This document shows, piece by piece, positions 11,501-23,463 of a stretch of DNA of 64,000 nt (the stretch's first letter is position 1; each line of letters begins with the position of its first letter). Under the pieces are notes generated by a model that saw only the letters and a program-made list of their open reading frames with translations, was not told where the DNA came from and did not search any database. The stretch is from the NCBI GenBank assembly GCA_032622095.1, contig CP136066.1, forward strand, positions 54,092,609 to 54,156,608, written 5' to 3'. The translations under genes and the position numbers were made by a program. The stretch is from Siphonodentalium dalli. Its lineage: Eukaryota; Mollusca; Scaphopoda; Gadilida; Siphonodentaliidae.

Positions 11501-14500
11501 TCCCTCCGTGACGTCATGTCACGTGCTCCTCCAGTAGCCATGTGCGCGCAGTGCAAAATGAAAACAAATCTTCGGCGACTGTTTCGTTACCAAGATATAA
11601 AAAATAATTGCAGGGTATTTTGACGGGATTTTTTGCGGATTTGTGTTAAGGGGACTTTGATACACACGGGACGATATATCAATACTCAAATTAGGTTACA
11701 GTTCAGCTGGACTTTAAAGTCCTTTCGAATTTCATTTTTCCTTGACTTCGGAGATTCAGTATTTGCATTTTAAAGTGGGTAACAACCCCCTTCTGGTCTG
11801 CCTCGAATTGTGAACTGTGGTTACGTTTACTTTTCGACCAGTGATCCCCCGTTTCATTATTTCATTTCATTAAATACTGCTTTAAACCGCCGTAGAACTA
11901 TCGTACTGCTAGACAATGAGTACAGGCATTTTTTTGTTTCTTAATTCTTATTTTAAAAATCTTTTAACTGACCTTGATTTAAAACGGAAGTGTTAAAAGG
12001 TGAACGGTAAGCCAATAATTACGAACCGCACTTAAAACGAAACTTCTGAGTTGCTGACGCGATTAAAGAACGCGAAATCTGATATAGTCATAAGAAACTA
12101 CACTATACATTCACGTATCTAATGGTTTTGTTCTATCCAGATTTGCAAAGAAGCAAAAATAAATTGACAGAAATGTCTTATCAAGTTATATTTTATCTGA
12201 TGGGAGTAGAAATATGCTGTCGGACAAAATGTCCGACCAGACGCAAATTGTGTCGGTCAAAGCTGTTTTGGTGACTGTCATTGACCGTGACCGACCACTT
12301 ACTTCAAGCCTTGTTGATAGGCCCTTAGTCTGCTAACGGACTGAAAAAAATTAAGGTCGGAAGGCAGATAAAACTTTTTTTTCCTCAATATTTTCCAATT
12401 ATTTCAACAACATTGCCCATTTATTGCCCACTCCCAAATTTTTAACCCCCTAGCAGGCTGGTTAATACAGTGTATAAAGAAACAATCATCTCGTTCACAG
12501 TTAATTATTCTTCATTTATATTGGTTGAAATCTGCCAGATCTTCAAGCATCATGTCCGTATCAAGATCGAACGCATCCGAGTCCAAATCTGTCACAGTCA
12601 AATTCTGACCATTCACAGAGAAATCCGTGCATTTTCATATGTATTAATTTATTCACCGTTGACATATTTGTTACAGAGACAGTGACACACATTCTCTCTA
12701 GACGTCACCATTCTAGAGGTCGAGATGACTCCTGTTTCACTCTAAGGGTCACAACTCTGCAAACAATGGATGGATGAAACCGTTTCCATGTGGATATCCT
12801 TTCCCCCGTGGTTCAAGAGTATGCCAAAGATGATTCAAATCTAGCCGATGAGATAGAAAGCACAAAAGTTGTTACGGATGGACGGCTGGCCGAACAAACA
12901 GAAGGCTAGACAGACAGACAGACGGACAGATGGAAGAACAGATGGAAGGACAGACAGAATCCACTTTTATACCGATTTTATTTGATTATGATGTTTAACC
13001 ATCGGAGCTGTGCTGGCGGAACATTAAAGGAATTAGTCTGTCAAATTTTTTATTTTTTTATCGTCATAATACTAATAATATATGTCTAACAGACCCATTT
13101 CGCCAAGAAAATTCAAAATCGAGCATATAGTATTTTTATTATTATATTTTAAAAATCGCGTGTAAATCACGTGAGTGCGATCACATGACCACAACGCAGT
13201 CACGCAGTCTGCATCGACGCTTACCAGTGACAGCGGTGGGTGGAGCTTGAAATAATTCCGCCAATCACGTAACGAGTTGATAAATTACGTATAAAATATT
13301 GCAGTCAGCGGTTAATTAGCTAGGCCTTTACGATAAATAGCGATCACGGAATAAAACTGTTTGAATGTGCTGAATTATGAATTGGATTTGCTAGAATGTT
13401 GGATTATATAATGAATAATGATGGCTAAAATGCACTTTGAGGCGATAAAAGTTGTGTGAAATGAGATTAATTTATGAAGAAATGCAATGAGCGAGCGAAA
13501 TTTCGTGCAAAACTAATTTAACTGTTTCTGAAAGAATACAAGTTAGGCCATATAGCTTCTTCTTCGTTGTATGGTCCCAATTTCGGAAGCTAGTTCACAC
13601 ACTAGTGTCATCCCGTTGTGCGCTATAGGAGTACAATTAAACACAAATGGGGTGTGACTAAAAAGGTGATGGTTATTATACTAGTACATGTATCATGATG
13701 GCTTATATTCGTCATAATAATGTTCTTGTCTGTTTATTCACACGAAACATATTGTGTGGAGAAGTGCACGACTGTGAACAGCTTGATAAAATCCTTCCAG
13801 TCAAGATCGATAAGTGCGTAAACAAAATAATTCACTCGAATACACAACAGACTGTCGAAACTACAATAATTATTAATTAGGCTGCAGTTTGGCATAACAA
13901 CATTTTTTTAATTGAAGGATCGCCTGGCATTGTTTTTCAGTTTGTGTTTGTTGTTCGTTTATTTTGTTCCGTTTTATTTTACGTTTTGATGCAGATATTG
14001 ACTTTCTAGAGAGGATTTTTTTTTAATTGTTAGCCTAGAAAAAATCCAATGATTGCCTCTAATAAAGAGCGTCCATGTTTTCGTCGCGGTATAGACAATA
14101 AAGAGCATTCTCAATTATGAACGTGCTCTATTTTGATATGTCATGGGTGATTTTGTATGGTGTCCATGCTTCCGTTTCCCAAAAGCGGTAGACAATAAAG
14201 AGCGTCTAAATTACGCACTGTGTTGTCTTTTTGGAGGTACCGAACACACTACATCTACTAGGCATCTTGGCATAATTACATTATTCAGCACAGTGTTTAT
14301 ATAACATTTGGGCGCTTCTTATGTATGACCAGGTGAATGGGATCCTCCGTCGTACTTTCTATTCACTTTGGGGCATTTTACAGTGCAAACAAGTTCGCGA
14401 CTGACACTGATGAATAGTCACTGAGTGATTACAAATCACCGAGTGATTACGAGACAATCGAAGCACTACTGCCATCTATTCAACAAATCAGACACGTGGC

Positions 14501-14900
14501 GGCATGTTATTAATGGCTACAAAAACAACCATTCTAGGCGCTACTAATTACTTTATTCACATAATTATTGTTTTCTATTCCAGATAAACGGCCAAAGCGG
14601 CCACACTATCTTCTTTAATTAGATAACACATTGAATAGCGACGTAATCTATACACCACACGCGCACATACCACTCCGCATTTTAGTATCGGCTGACTTAC
14701 GATTACGTCATCGTAATCAGCATAATAAACTCCGGCTCCGAATCAGTATTTTTAATTTGCTCGCCCAACAACTACGTCACTTGTAGTCAAGTCATGGAAA
14801 TCTCTGAATATCGGTGGTAGTATTATTTATTTATTTTACGGGTTATTTATTATGCGATCGGAATGGGCCCATTGCGTTTTGTAGTTTCTAGACCGAATAA
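8551..14900. other. Long intron with no recognised gene
   Basis: Intron between the exons at 15038 and 8550. It has poly-G/C runs (9446-9468, 11113-11126), CRE-like tgacgtca sites at 9073 and 11510, a GACA/GACG simple repeat at 12905-12958, and a 'gtcggacaaaatgtccgac' palindrome near 12219. On the minus strand, 12497-12620 and 11288-11420 can be read as short acidic peptides (DSDAFDLDTDMMLEDLADF; DDFDLAAFEPDDNDPP). They may be relics of an old coding element. Nothing else is supported. Confidence 0.5.
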
Positions 14901-14908
14901 ATCCTTTA

Positions 14909-15026
14909 ACATTAAAAACCCTGTGCCAATGCATTCTCTTATATATGCAAGGTGACCTATATATAAGAGAATGCATTGGAAAAGGGTGATGCAAAAATTC
15001 AGGAAGCTCCAGTCATGGAAGGGTTA
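14909..15026. mobile_element. Family D MITE remnant next to a splice donor
   Basis: One hairpin (ccaatgcattctcttatata with inverse) plus the family D right end aggaagctccagtcatggaagggtta. It ends 11 bases from the exon/intron border at 15038. Confidence 0.75.
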
Positions 15027-15037
15027 TTGTCCATTAC

Positions 15038-15127
15038 CTCTAAAGCAGATACACGCTCCTCGTGTTCCATTTCTGTATAGTGTGCCATTGCACTCGACTG
15101 AGCAATTTCTTCTTGTAATGTCAAGAC
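15038..15127 (-). CDS. KIF15: KIF15-like exon u: coiled coil
   Basis: 90 bp, phase 0 to 0, acceptor aaatttcag, donor GAG|gtaatg. It encodes 30 residues, VLTLQEEIAQSSAMAHYTEM and EHEERVSALE. A hairpin MITE ends 11 bases into the following intron. The 6.5-kb intron after this exon is the longest one bounded on both sides in the window. Confidence 0.84.
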
Positions 15128-15487
15128 CTGAAATTTAGAAGGAAAGCTTCACTAAATAAATTTAGTTGCCTCCAGTGTCATCACGAATTGGCAGATGATA
15201 CTCATGTGGCAGACGACACTCATGTTCACAATAACTTTTTTGGAGGCGGCTCCTCTCATGCATTGTAAATCCAGTTCCAGGCGAGAAATATGACTCAGCC
15301 CCACACAGCAGGCTAGCTTAGTGAGTACTAAGATTTTTGAAATTATCAGAGCTAAAAGATAAATAGTTTGATCCAGAAAACAGAACTATGGTAGTTGTGT
15401 CTTTTAATATCTTTTTTCCACTCCATAGGGTAAAAGTCTTTTCCTGGTAACAAGTTCGGCCATTTTTACTGCCATTTTTGCTTTTAA

Positions 15488-15818
15488 CCCTTTGGAGAGT
15501 ATCTGTAACGTCATATACATGACGTCATGAGTAAATTTAATGTCAACGTCATAGCAATAATTATTAACAAGTTTGAGTCAAAAGGGTCCAATAATTTGTT
15601 TTAATTTATGTGCATTTTTTTTAACGTGTGTTATTTTAATCGATTGCGCTTATACATTTGGGACATTATATTAATAAAAATAACTCCTATAAAAATTATT
15701 TATAAAGATGATTTATTGAAGTTATGTCTACATAAAATAACACTTCCTGAAACGACATATATGTCGTTCTACTCCTCAACCGATAGACAACATATATGTC
15801 ATTCTACTCGCCAAAGGG
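15488..15818. mobile_element. TTAA-flanked MITE, family I
   Basis: 331 bp between TTAA 15484-15487 and TTAA 15819-15822. Termini are CCCTTTGGAGAGTA and TACTCGCCAAAGGG. The internal palindrome acgtcatatacatgacgtca and the pair acatatatgtcgttctact/acatatatgtcattctact are seen. No hairpin cassette. Its 72-codon open frame is not gene-like. Confidence 0.75.
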
Positions 15819-15939
15819 TTAACTAAATGCATACTACCGCTGCTACCGTAGTTTTTTTTTGAAAGGACACCACAGACCACCGGAATCCATTGAGAAAAAA
15901 ATGATTACATCCAGGGACCAGCCTAGAGGGCGATTTGGG

Positions 15940-16390
15940 TGACCAAATAGGGTGTCTGTCATTTGCAGAATGAGGTCCCCAGAGGGTGAATTTAGTGATA
16001 CTATCCCGCAGTGGGCTAGCATCACCAAATTCACCCTCTGGAGACCTCATTCTGCTTAAGCCTCATCTTCTGGGAAGTATCTATAGTCTCAATTAACATT
16101 GTTATTAGTTATGTTTTCCCTTCTGAGAAGTTTCTACTGGTATATGCCCTAATTTGCAGAAGATAAAATGCATAATCGAGGTGCCCAATGGGTGAACATC
16201 ATCAACTTCAACAGGGGAACTTCAATCTCATCCTAGGTCTACCATAGCAGTTGAGGAACTAAGCAGAATGAGGTCACCAGAGGGTCAATTTGGTGATACT
16301 AGCCCGCTATGCGGGGTAGCATCACTAAATTCACCCTCTGGGGATCTCATTCTGCAAATGACAGACACGCTATTTGCAGGCTTGTGGGTG
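15940..16390. mobile_element. Family B double-palindrome MITE, full length
   Basis: It runs from aatagggtgtctgtcatttgcagaatgagg to cctcattctgcaaatgacagacacgctatt. Palindrome 1 is at 15972-16057 and palindrome 2 at 16267-16357, with a spacer containing 'ctaatttgcagaagataaaatgc'. This is the best uninterrupted long copy. Confidence 0.8.
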
Positions 16391-17389
16391 ACATCTCACT
16401 AAAATGAGCCACGTCTCCCTATTCTTGTCCTAGGGAGAAGTGACTTCTCTCTTCTATACTAGTATGCATATTACAAAACAGCATATTTAAAGTGCATAGT
16501 TTACAGATTGTAATGGTGTATCTACTCATTATAAAGGAATTATAAGGCAAAACAAAAGTGTTTTGATTCTCGGGCATAGCCGCGTCTGGAAAAAAGGCCT
16601 GCGTTGAACCATTTTATTACGATTTTCGACCGATGCTGTCAAATGATAACACGAAAATAGGAAACTAGAAAACGGAAATTAGTTATGTTTCAAACATCGA
16701 ATATGATAGACATACAATGGTGTATGTGTTGGTATTCAAAAACAGACACTAGGCAATGATAACTACCAGGTATTTTGTCACCACAAGCTGCATAAACCAT
16801 AAAGTTTATTATGTCAAATGGTGGGTTGGTATAAATTGGACGTTGCTAAACGATCACCTCTGCGTACGAAATTACGGACGCAAAACGCACCGGAACAGCG
16901 GAATATAATGTTCTAATATTTCGGCAAGGTAGATAACCCACTTTTCGTAAACAATTCTGAGATTTCCAATTTCGGGAATGCAAACAGGAAAGTAATAATT
17001 ATGGTGCGTATTGGCGATGTGTATGCTGGTTTAATATAATAGTATTTGAAGTTTTTATGGCTAGCATGTATAGTTACTATAGTTTAGATGGATAAAAATT
17101 GAAGTATATAAATAGATATAAATAGATATATACCATAAAAAGGTACATACATATATCAAATATATCAACAACAGTTAATTGAAATATTCATTGTACATAT
17201 ATATCATTCTGGTAAATCCCTATATGATGTACGGAGAGTACAATGTCATATATTTATGTAATTCTTTATTCCAGATTTGATGTACAGGTAGTACAATGTG
17301 ATAATTGGCCAATTATTATAGTGGAATACATTAGTTTATATCAAAACAATCAAAACAATGTTCTCCTCACATTTTATTAACCTGGGAAG

Positions 17390-17522
17390 GCATAATAACC
17401 CATTCTAACTATAGGCATTATCCCCATAACAAAAAATAAAAAATAAAAATAAATCCCTCGCTCCCTCATCGATTCTCAAAAAAAATTGCCTGAGAATCAA
17501 CACTTTTTTTTTTGGCCTAAAT
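17390..17522. repeat. Family H fragment
   Basis: Inverted copy of the family H end: ccctcgctccctcatcgattctc ... ttgcctgagaatcaacacttttttttttggcc. Confidence 0.55.
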
Positions 17523-17725
17523 GGGCTCTTGTATTGCAAAACTTATTGGATCACAGAAAGGTGAGGATGGAGAGTAAATATAACTTCAGCCTTTATGACT
17601 TCTCCCTGATAACAGTCCATTTCTCCCTAATAACCTATTAGGGAGAAGTCACTTCTCCCAATTTGAATTCTCTGGGCTGGTCCCTGACCGCACCAATCAA
17701 GGAATCAAATTTGTACTATGATTAC

Positions 17726-17941
17726 CTCATCCTGATAATTAATTCCATCCAGCATGAGTTGGTCGATCTTTGATCTGTATGTGTTGACCTCAACCAGTTG
17801 TGTATCAAACTCTGACTGGAGGTATGAGTTTTGATGATTCTGGCTCTCCAGCTGGTGTTTCAGGGCGGCCATCTCATCAGCCTGTTCTTCAAGTAGAGCT
17901 CGGGAATTCTGTACCTGTAAGCTTAATCCCTGGATAGCTTC
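17726..17941 (-). CDS. KIF15: KIF15-like exon t: coiled coil
   Basis: 216 bp, phase 0 to 0, acceptor ttttgacag, donor GAG|gtaatc. It encodes 72 residues that begin EAIQGLSLQVQNSRALLEEQ and include QSEFDTQLVEVNTYRSKIDQ. The 5' end of this exon, with part of its acceptor region, is repeated twice in degraded form in the preceding intron at about 17985-18135. Confidence 0.87.
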
Positions 17942-17984
17942 CTGTCAAAATCAAAAGAAACAAGCCGAGTCAGCAATAGTTAAC

Positions 17985-18135
17985 AAAGAGCTCGGGAATT
18001 CTGTACATGTATACTCAATCCCGGGATAGTTTCTTGTCAAAAGTAGAAGAAACATGTACGGTCAGCAATAGCAGATAACAGAGAGCTCTGGAATTCTGTA
18101 CCTGTAAGCTCAATCCCTTCCTGTGAAATCAGAAG
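17985..18135. repeat. Degraded tandem copies of an exon's 5' end
   Basis: The text gagctcgggaattctgtacctgtaagctcaatccc from the exon at 17726-17941 recurs at about 17990 and 18082, including part of the acceptor (ttcctgtgaaatcag). Both copies carry changes and are shorter than the exon. Confidence 0.75.
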
Positions 18136-18285
18136 AAACTGGAGCCGTTTTAAGCTAATGTTGACTGTACATGATTAGCGATTTTCAGAAGTAGACTAGT
18201 CAACAGGTGAAATCAACTACAATTTGATTAGTTGAGCCCAAAAATAATAGAATAATGGTTTGAACACTATGTGGGGCTGTCATAC

Positions 18286-18435
18286 CTTCTGCTCGAGAGC
18301 GTCCTTCTCACATCTATGGATTTCTTTGACCGTTTCTCGTTGTGACTTTTGAATAGTCTCCTTGTCATTTTTCAGACTGTTATTCTCGTTATGCAAATCT
18401 TTAACCTCTGCAGATAAGGCAAGCAGCTGGTCTTC
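18286..18435 (-). CDS. KIF15: KIF15-like exon s: coiled coil
   Basis: 150 bp, phase 0 to 0, acceptor gctttgtag, donor AAG|gtatga. It encodes 50 residues including LLALSAEVKDLHNENNSLKN. Clear leucine heptads. Confidence 0.85.
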
Positions 18436-18494
18436 CTACAAAGCATGTTATAAACAAATTTAAACTACAATAATCGGCAAATATTAACAAGGAC

Positions 18495-18880
18495 AAGAGC
18501 TCCACCATGGTGGCATCATACACCTGTTTGTTTCAAATTACATCTCAAGAGATTCCATAACTTTGAGTTATCAGCCAAAAACCAATCAAATAAAAACATA
18601 CCAAGTTTGGTGATGATTAACCAAACCTAAGTCAGCTATCTATCATCTGGAAATAAGGAAACCCAAGTCGAAGAGGGCCCCGTCGCTCTGGTAATAATGG
18701 GGAAAATAGAAATTTACCTGTGGTACATTCCAAATTTCATTCCATTTAGTTCAGTGGAACTAAAGTTATGATCCGAAAAATGAAATATGAATGGACAGAC
18801 TAATTAAATGAAATATGAATGGACAGACTAAATACATAATGAATTTTTAAGCGGGATGGACTCCCGATTCAAAAATGTTC
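18495..18880. repeat. Mollusc-type interspersed repeat, second copy
   Basis: It starts aacaagagctccaccatggtgg and contains accaagtttggtgatgatt, a short tandem 'aaatatgaatggacagacta' twice, and the end 'gcgggatggactcccg'. Related to the copy at 6208. Confidence 0.5.
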
Positions 18881-19194
18881 ATTTTTCAGACTGTTATTCT
18901 TGTTATACAGTCAAATCTCGATAACTCGTTTTCTGGGGGACCAGTAGTTTAAATTCAGTTTTCAAAATAATTGAGAGATTGAAAACGGCTCCTGGATGAC
19001 TGGTCTATCAAAGTCACCGATCTCCTCATTTCAGTCAAATTTAATAATGACAAAATAATATATTTATTTGTAGTTTATCCCATCAGACGAACATTTATAT
19101 ATGTTTTAAAAAAAAATTTAAAATCAAAACGGCTTTGAGTTAGAGACTTGATTGGTGATGTAGGTTCATGGCCCTGAATATACAGATTTCTTAC

Positions 19195-19263
19195 CAGTTC
19201 TTTGCCTTCTGTTTTCAATCTATTTTTTAGGATGTCATTTTGTTCTTTTTCATGATTCATTTC
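19195..19263 (-). CDS. KIF15: KIF15-like exon r: coiled coil
   Basis: 69 bp, phase 0 to 0, acceptor tctttcag, donor CTG|gtaaga. It encodes 23 residues, EMNHEKEQNDILKNRLKTEG and KEL. Assigned by splice signals and unbroken phase. Confidence 0.82.
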
Positions 19264-19355
19264 CTGAAAGAAATAAGAACATTTGGTTCATTTGTAATTT
19301 ATATATGTAATGTGAGTGAGTTCATTCGACCCCAATACCCGGGATAACACATTAA

Positions 19356-19718
19356 AGACATATTATGGACTTGTCCGGGTGTGTGAAACTGATAAGATAG
19401 AATCCAGGCGCTATGCCAACTGGAGGAATGCAGCATTCTACTGACATCGTCGAAAATCTCAAAGAAATCGACCATCCTCCACAGAAATCATCGTCTGAAC
19501 TATGCGCAATTGTAAATATTTACATCTCGATTCTGGACACAACTATCGGTGATAAACCAACGCAAATGATTTCGCCATCGAAAGTCATTGCATTTAATTA
19601 ATATATAAGAATGACTGTGTATGTTGTAAATTTGGATTAATATTCGTAAAAATAACTACTTTGAGCAAGATTATTCTCCATTTCTATTTGATCACCTACC
19701 GGAGTGTTTCATATCACT
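19356..19718. mobile_element. TTAA-flanked element, family G
   Basis: Between TTAA 19352-19355 and TTAA 19719-19722. It begins AGACATATTATGGACTTGTC and ends CCGGAGTGTTTCATATCAC. Two further full copies (28832-29194 and 40722-41080, inverted) define the ends. The inner part contains atcggtgataaaccaacg. No hairpin cassette. Confidence 0.75.
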
Positions 19719-19722
19719 TTAA

Positions 19723-19971
19723 CCCTTCCAAGACTGGAACTTAATGAAATTTTTTGAAGACACTGTGCCAGTTCATTCTCTTATATATGCGAGTCTCTCA
19801 TAGGGAGCCTAGCATATATAATAGAATACATTGGCCTATCAATATTTACCTTGTAAGCCAGTGCAATCTCTTATATATGCGAGGCTCCCTATGGGAGACT
19901 CGCATATAAAAGAGTATGCACTGACACAGTATGTTTAATGCTGCACAAGCGCAGCTCCCGTCATGAAAGGG
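19723..19971. mobile_element. Family D hairpin MITE sharing a TTAA with its neighbour
   Basis: Between TTAA 19719-19722, which is also the right TTAA of the family G element, and TTAA 19972-19975. Two inverted hairpins with the centre TCTCTCATAGGGAGC and its inverse. Terminus CCCGTCATGAAAGGG. Confidence 0.8.
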
Positions 19972-20222
19972 TTAAAGGGTCATACTAGTGCCTTATCAAT
20001 ATTTCCACTGTGGTCCTGTGAGTCCTATGACTCCATTTTGGCCAGCTCATTTTGCCATAAACCAATGCATTCATCGCTATGGTAGGGTTCATTAACGTAC
20101 AAACATTGTTGCACATGGATTGCCATTAATATTGGGTCCCAACATGATGGGTGCACCTGGGACAGTGTCATCCCTGGACATGACACAATGAGAGGAAGAA
20201 AATTTTGAAGACAAATCCTTAA

Positions 20223-20420
20223 AGGGGTACTGTACACTAAATCCAGCCATTAATGGGACCATCTCCTATTATACTCAACAGAATATGTGCAACAAATGAA
20301 TGAATTTGAGCCATGGATTAGTGCAAAATACACTCATGTGCACTATGAACCATGCAAACAACATGGTAATTATAATGAAAATGAGTTAATGAATAGAGTC
20401 ATTTGCATAAACTTGTTTTT
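20223..20420. mobile_element. Family F element, left part
   Basis: Starts at TTAA 20219-20222 with AGGGGTACTGTACACTAAATCC, then ggaccatctcctattatactca and accatgcaaacaacatggtaat. It corresponds to the left half of the full copy at 39639-40085. Confidence 0.65.
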
Positions 20421-20445
20421 TATAATGTATTGAAAGCAAATTTAC

Positions 20446-20562
20446 CTGAACTTCAAGCTCAAATGTCTTTGCTTTGTGAATTTCTGTCTGTATTCTTGAT
20501 TCCAAATCTTTGATTAGGTCCTCATTAAAAGCACTGTTTGCATATGCTCTCTCACATTCTTC
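20446..20562 (-). CDS. KIF15: KIF15-like exon q: coiled coil
   Basis: 117 bp, phase 0 to 0, acceptor catttcag, donor CAG|gtaaat. It encodes 39 residues including FNEDLIKDLESRIQTEIHKA. Coiled-coil composition; assigned by frame and position. Confidence 0.83.
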
Positions 20563-20677
20563 CTGAAATGATAAGACACAATGTAAACTTGTTGATATTT
20601 TTAAAATCCAATTTTAGAAACTACTGTAAATTAATCAGTGCAGCTGAGGTAAATTAATATAAAACAATTATCATTAA

Positions 20678-20937
20678 CCCATCCATGACTGGAGCTTTCT
20701 GAAATTTGACGAAAACCGTGTGCCACTGTATTCTCTTATATATGCGAGTCTCCCTTAGGGAGTATCGCAGATATATAATAAGAGAATACATTGGCCTAAC
20801 AATATTTGACTTGACATTGTAAGCCAGTGCATTCTCATATATATGCGAGGCTCCCTATGGGAGACTTGCATATAAAAGACAATGAACTGGCACAGGATCA
20901 TTAATGCTGCACCTGTGGAGCTCCCGTCATGAAAGGG
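20678..20937. mobile_element. Family D hairpin MITE
   Basis: Between TTAA 20674-20677 and TTAA 20938-20941, with two hairpins around ttagggagtatcgc and ctccctatgggag. Termini CCCATCCATGACTGGAGC and GCTCCCGTCATGAAAGGG. Confidence 0.8.
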
Positions 20938-21789
20938 TTAAAGTGATTATTACTGTAAATGTCATTTTTCCGTGGTGGCCCAAATTTAGTGCTTTTCGTG
21001 GTTCTTGAAATCAACAAAATTAAAAAACCCTCAAAAATTGTTCGAAAACAAAAATTTTGCTGACTCATATAGTAGTCACCATTTTTGGATATTCTATGCA
21101 GCAGATAACTCAATTGACATAGCAAACATTCAAAATCCAGGCGACGTAGTTGCATAATGCGGTTGGTGAATTTTATATGGTGTAGATTAATCAGATGCTG
21201 GCATCGCTAAATAAACCCCATCTTCACTGATTATTTTCAGAAACAGTACTTTCACCAAGCTAAATTAAACTTTCAAGATGGATTATCTCTTTAAATAACA
21301 AATTTGAAATAGTTGCGTGGGTATAAAATAAATAAATATGAATTGAAGACCCCATCCAGAAATGCTTCTGCCAATTAATATTGATTTTATTTCGAATATT
21401 TTGTTATGAAATGAGATGATTAAATGGGACAGACCATTCAGGCTATACCATATAGTGATAGAGATCATTAGGGTGTTCCCATAGCTACCTTCTGAATGTC
21501 AAATGTCCCAGATTGATTGGTTGTATTGTTTTATTCCATAGTTATAAGCAATAATGAGTCTAATTAACATTTATTTATGACAAAATTACCCAATAAAATT
21601 TCTGGTCTCTGTTAACAGTAACTAATATTGTTCGTTAGCTAAACAACCACACCTTTTTAGACCAGAAAATATTAAACATATAATCAATATTAAACGATAG
21701 AAGTATTTTCAGACAGGAGTCTTCGATTCGTATCTAATATTTTATATTAACTATATAGCACATGTTTACAAAGAGATAGATCATCTTAA

Positions 21790-22015
21790 ACCATTTCTTT
21801 ACTAAATACTCATTGATAGGTTGTATGTTGAACTTATTATCTGAACATTTCCCCCAACCAATGAATATAATCCATCTGCACTTGTATTATCTTTTCGTCA
21901 GTCTGTCGTCTGCTTTTATAAATTTATTGCCTGAACATCCTTTCAAATGAATAATAGACCGTTCCGATGTATAATATTATAACTGAATGTGAGAATCCAT
22001 TTAGTATTAAGAGAC
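21790..22015. mobile_element. Family C MITE, diverged
   Basis: It runs from 'taaaccatttctttactaaatactca' to 'gagaatccatttagtatta', carrying gttgaacttattatctgaacatttccc. The left half of the central palindrome has been deleted. Confidence 0.65.
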
Positions 22016-22047
22016 TTAATATGTAATAAAACTTATTTATTTGTTAC

Positions 22048-22125
22048 CTGTAATATAACTTTCTCCTCACACACTTGTTCATGTTGTGTGGTCAACTCGT
22101 CCAGGTGATTAGCTACTTGCATCAG
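22048..22125 (-). CDS. KIF15: KIF15-like exon p: coiled coil
   Basis: 78 bp, phase 0 to 0, acceptor atttattgtag, donor CAG|gtaaca. It encodes 26 residues, LMQVANHLDELTTQHEQVCE and EKVILQ. Short charged coiled coil; assigned by frame, splice sites and position. Confidence 0.82.
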
Positions 22126-22231
22126 CTACAATAAATAAAATGGGTCCTTGTATTAAACGAACATGGATCATTCGAGCTTCCCAATTTTGCCTACGTAATT
22201 TGGAAAGAGATATCAGATAGTGTGTTCCAAT

Positions 22232-23098
22232 CAGAGCTGTTAAGTTTCACGGATTGTCCGTGAGACTCACGGATTGCTATGGACAAAACCTCCAAAACAC
22301 GGAAGACCAGACAATTCTCCCGCATTGTGCAGATGTACTGTTGCCGTCGGTAACAACAAGAGTAATTTCATATTCATCATTATTCAGTACTAATCAGCAG
22401 TACTAATTGAGACTAATTAATGTTCACACCCCTTCGTAGCCGTGCGAGCTGTCGTAAAAGTATAAACAATAGATTTAATAACGCGACTCTTAAATAACTA
22501 CTAAGTCACAAACCATGCGAACGGATATGTTCATTTCGTTTGCGGGTAAAACTGTATAGACGAGTCCATTTTGTACTTTCGGTTTAACTTATGTCCGATT
22601 GTATATCCGGCCGTATCTGGTGGAACACATACATGTCTGGTTGTGACCTTTGTAACTTGGGTTCGTTTTTACTTATTTTAAGTTTCTGCTTCTTAATTTT
22701 GTTAATAAATGGTGGAAAGTGTGCATTTCTTTTGGGGATTAAACAGTAAGATGAGTCAATTTATTCAGATTTTGTACTTTCGTTTTCACGCATATCCGGT
22801 TGTATCCGGTGGAATTCTGAGTATTTTCACTTAGTTTATACGAAGTGTCTGCTGTTTTCTCTTCATAAATGGTGGTACCTCCCACTCACATCAGCTCTAT
22901 TACATTTACCAATAGGACATTCATTACCATTTTATTTATGTATATATATTTATAAAATAAACAGAAATAGAAACTCATAAAAACTATGTAATCTTCATCA
23001 TTAAAATGATTTTTGGAACATGAACAAAATTGGGCATACCTACCTGTACCTACCGCAAAAATCTCCCGGATTGACATTTTCAAAACTTAACAGGTCTG
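22232..23098. mobile_element. hAT-like non-autonomous transposon with perfect 8-bp duplication
   Basis: The element starts CAGAGCTGTTAAGTTT and ends AAAACTTAACAGGTCTG (inverse CAGACCTGTTAAGTTTT). It is flanked by GTTCCAAT at 22224-22231 and 23099-23106. An 8-bp duplication and CAG start are hAT features. The 867-bp body holds internal repeats (gtccattttgtactttcggtt and cagattttgtactttcgtttt; ttgtatccggtggaa twice) and no transposase. Confidence 0.8.
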
Positions 23099-23463
23099 GT
23101 TCCAATAATAATTATGCGATGCATGGTTATTATATTTCCTTCACCCATTGTTGATTTGTGATTGGAATTTTAAACAATTTTAATATTTCCACCCGTCATT
23201 TTTGACAGCAATCACTTAGTCTAGAATTATCTTCTTAAATGCATTAAAAAATATTTGAAATGTAATTTAGAATACACAATATTTCACAAGTACAATACCA
23301 ACCGAAAATGACTGCAATCCTTTCAAATTTGTGAAGAGGAAATTTCTTGAATTAATCAGTTTAAATTAATGGACTTCATATTAGTAATTTTGTATGCTTT
23401 TCAACAAATACATAACAGTTATATCTTGAAAATTCAAATTACAAACACCATGAATGCCTTTAA

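Noticed and set aside
11225-11623. 132-residue plus-strand open frame, the longest outside exons and tandem arrays
   Set aside because: No recognisable domain, composition not protein-like, and it lies antisense to an alternative acidic reading.
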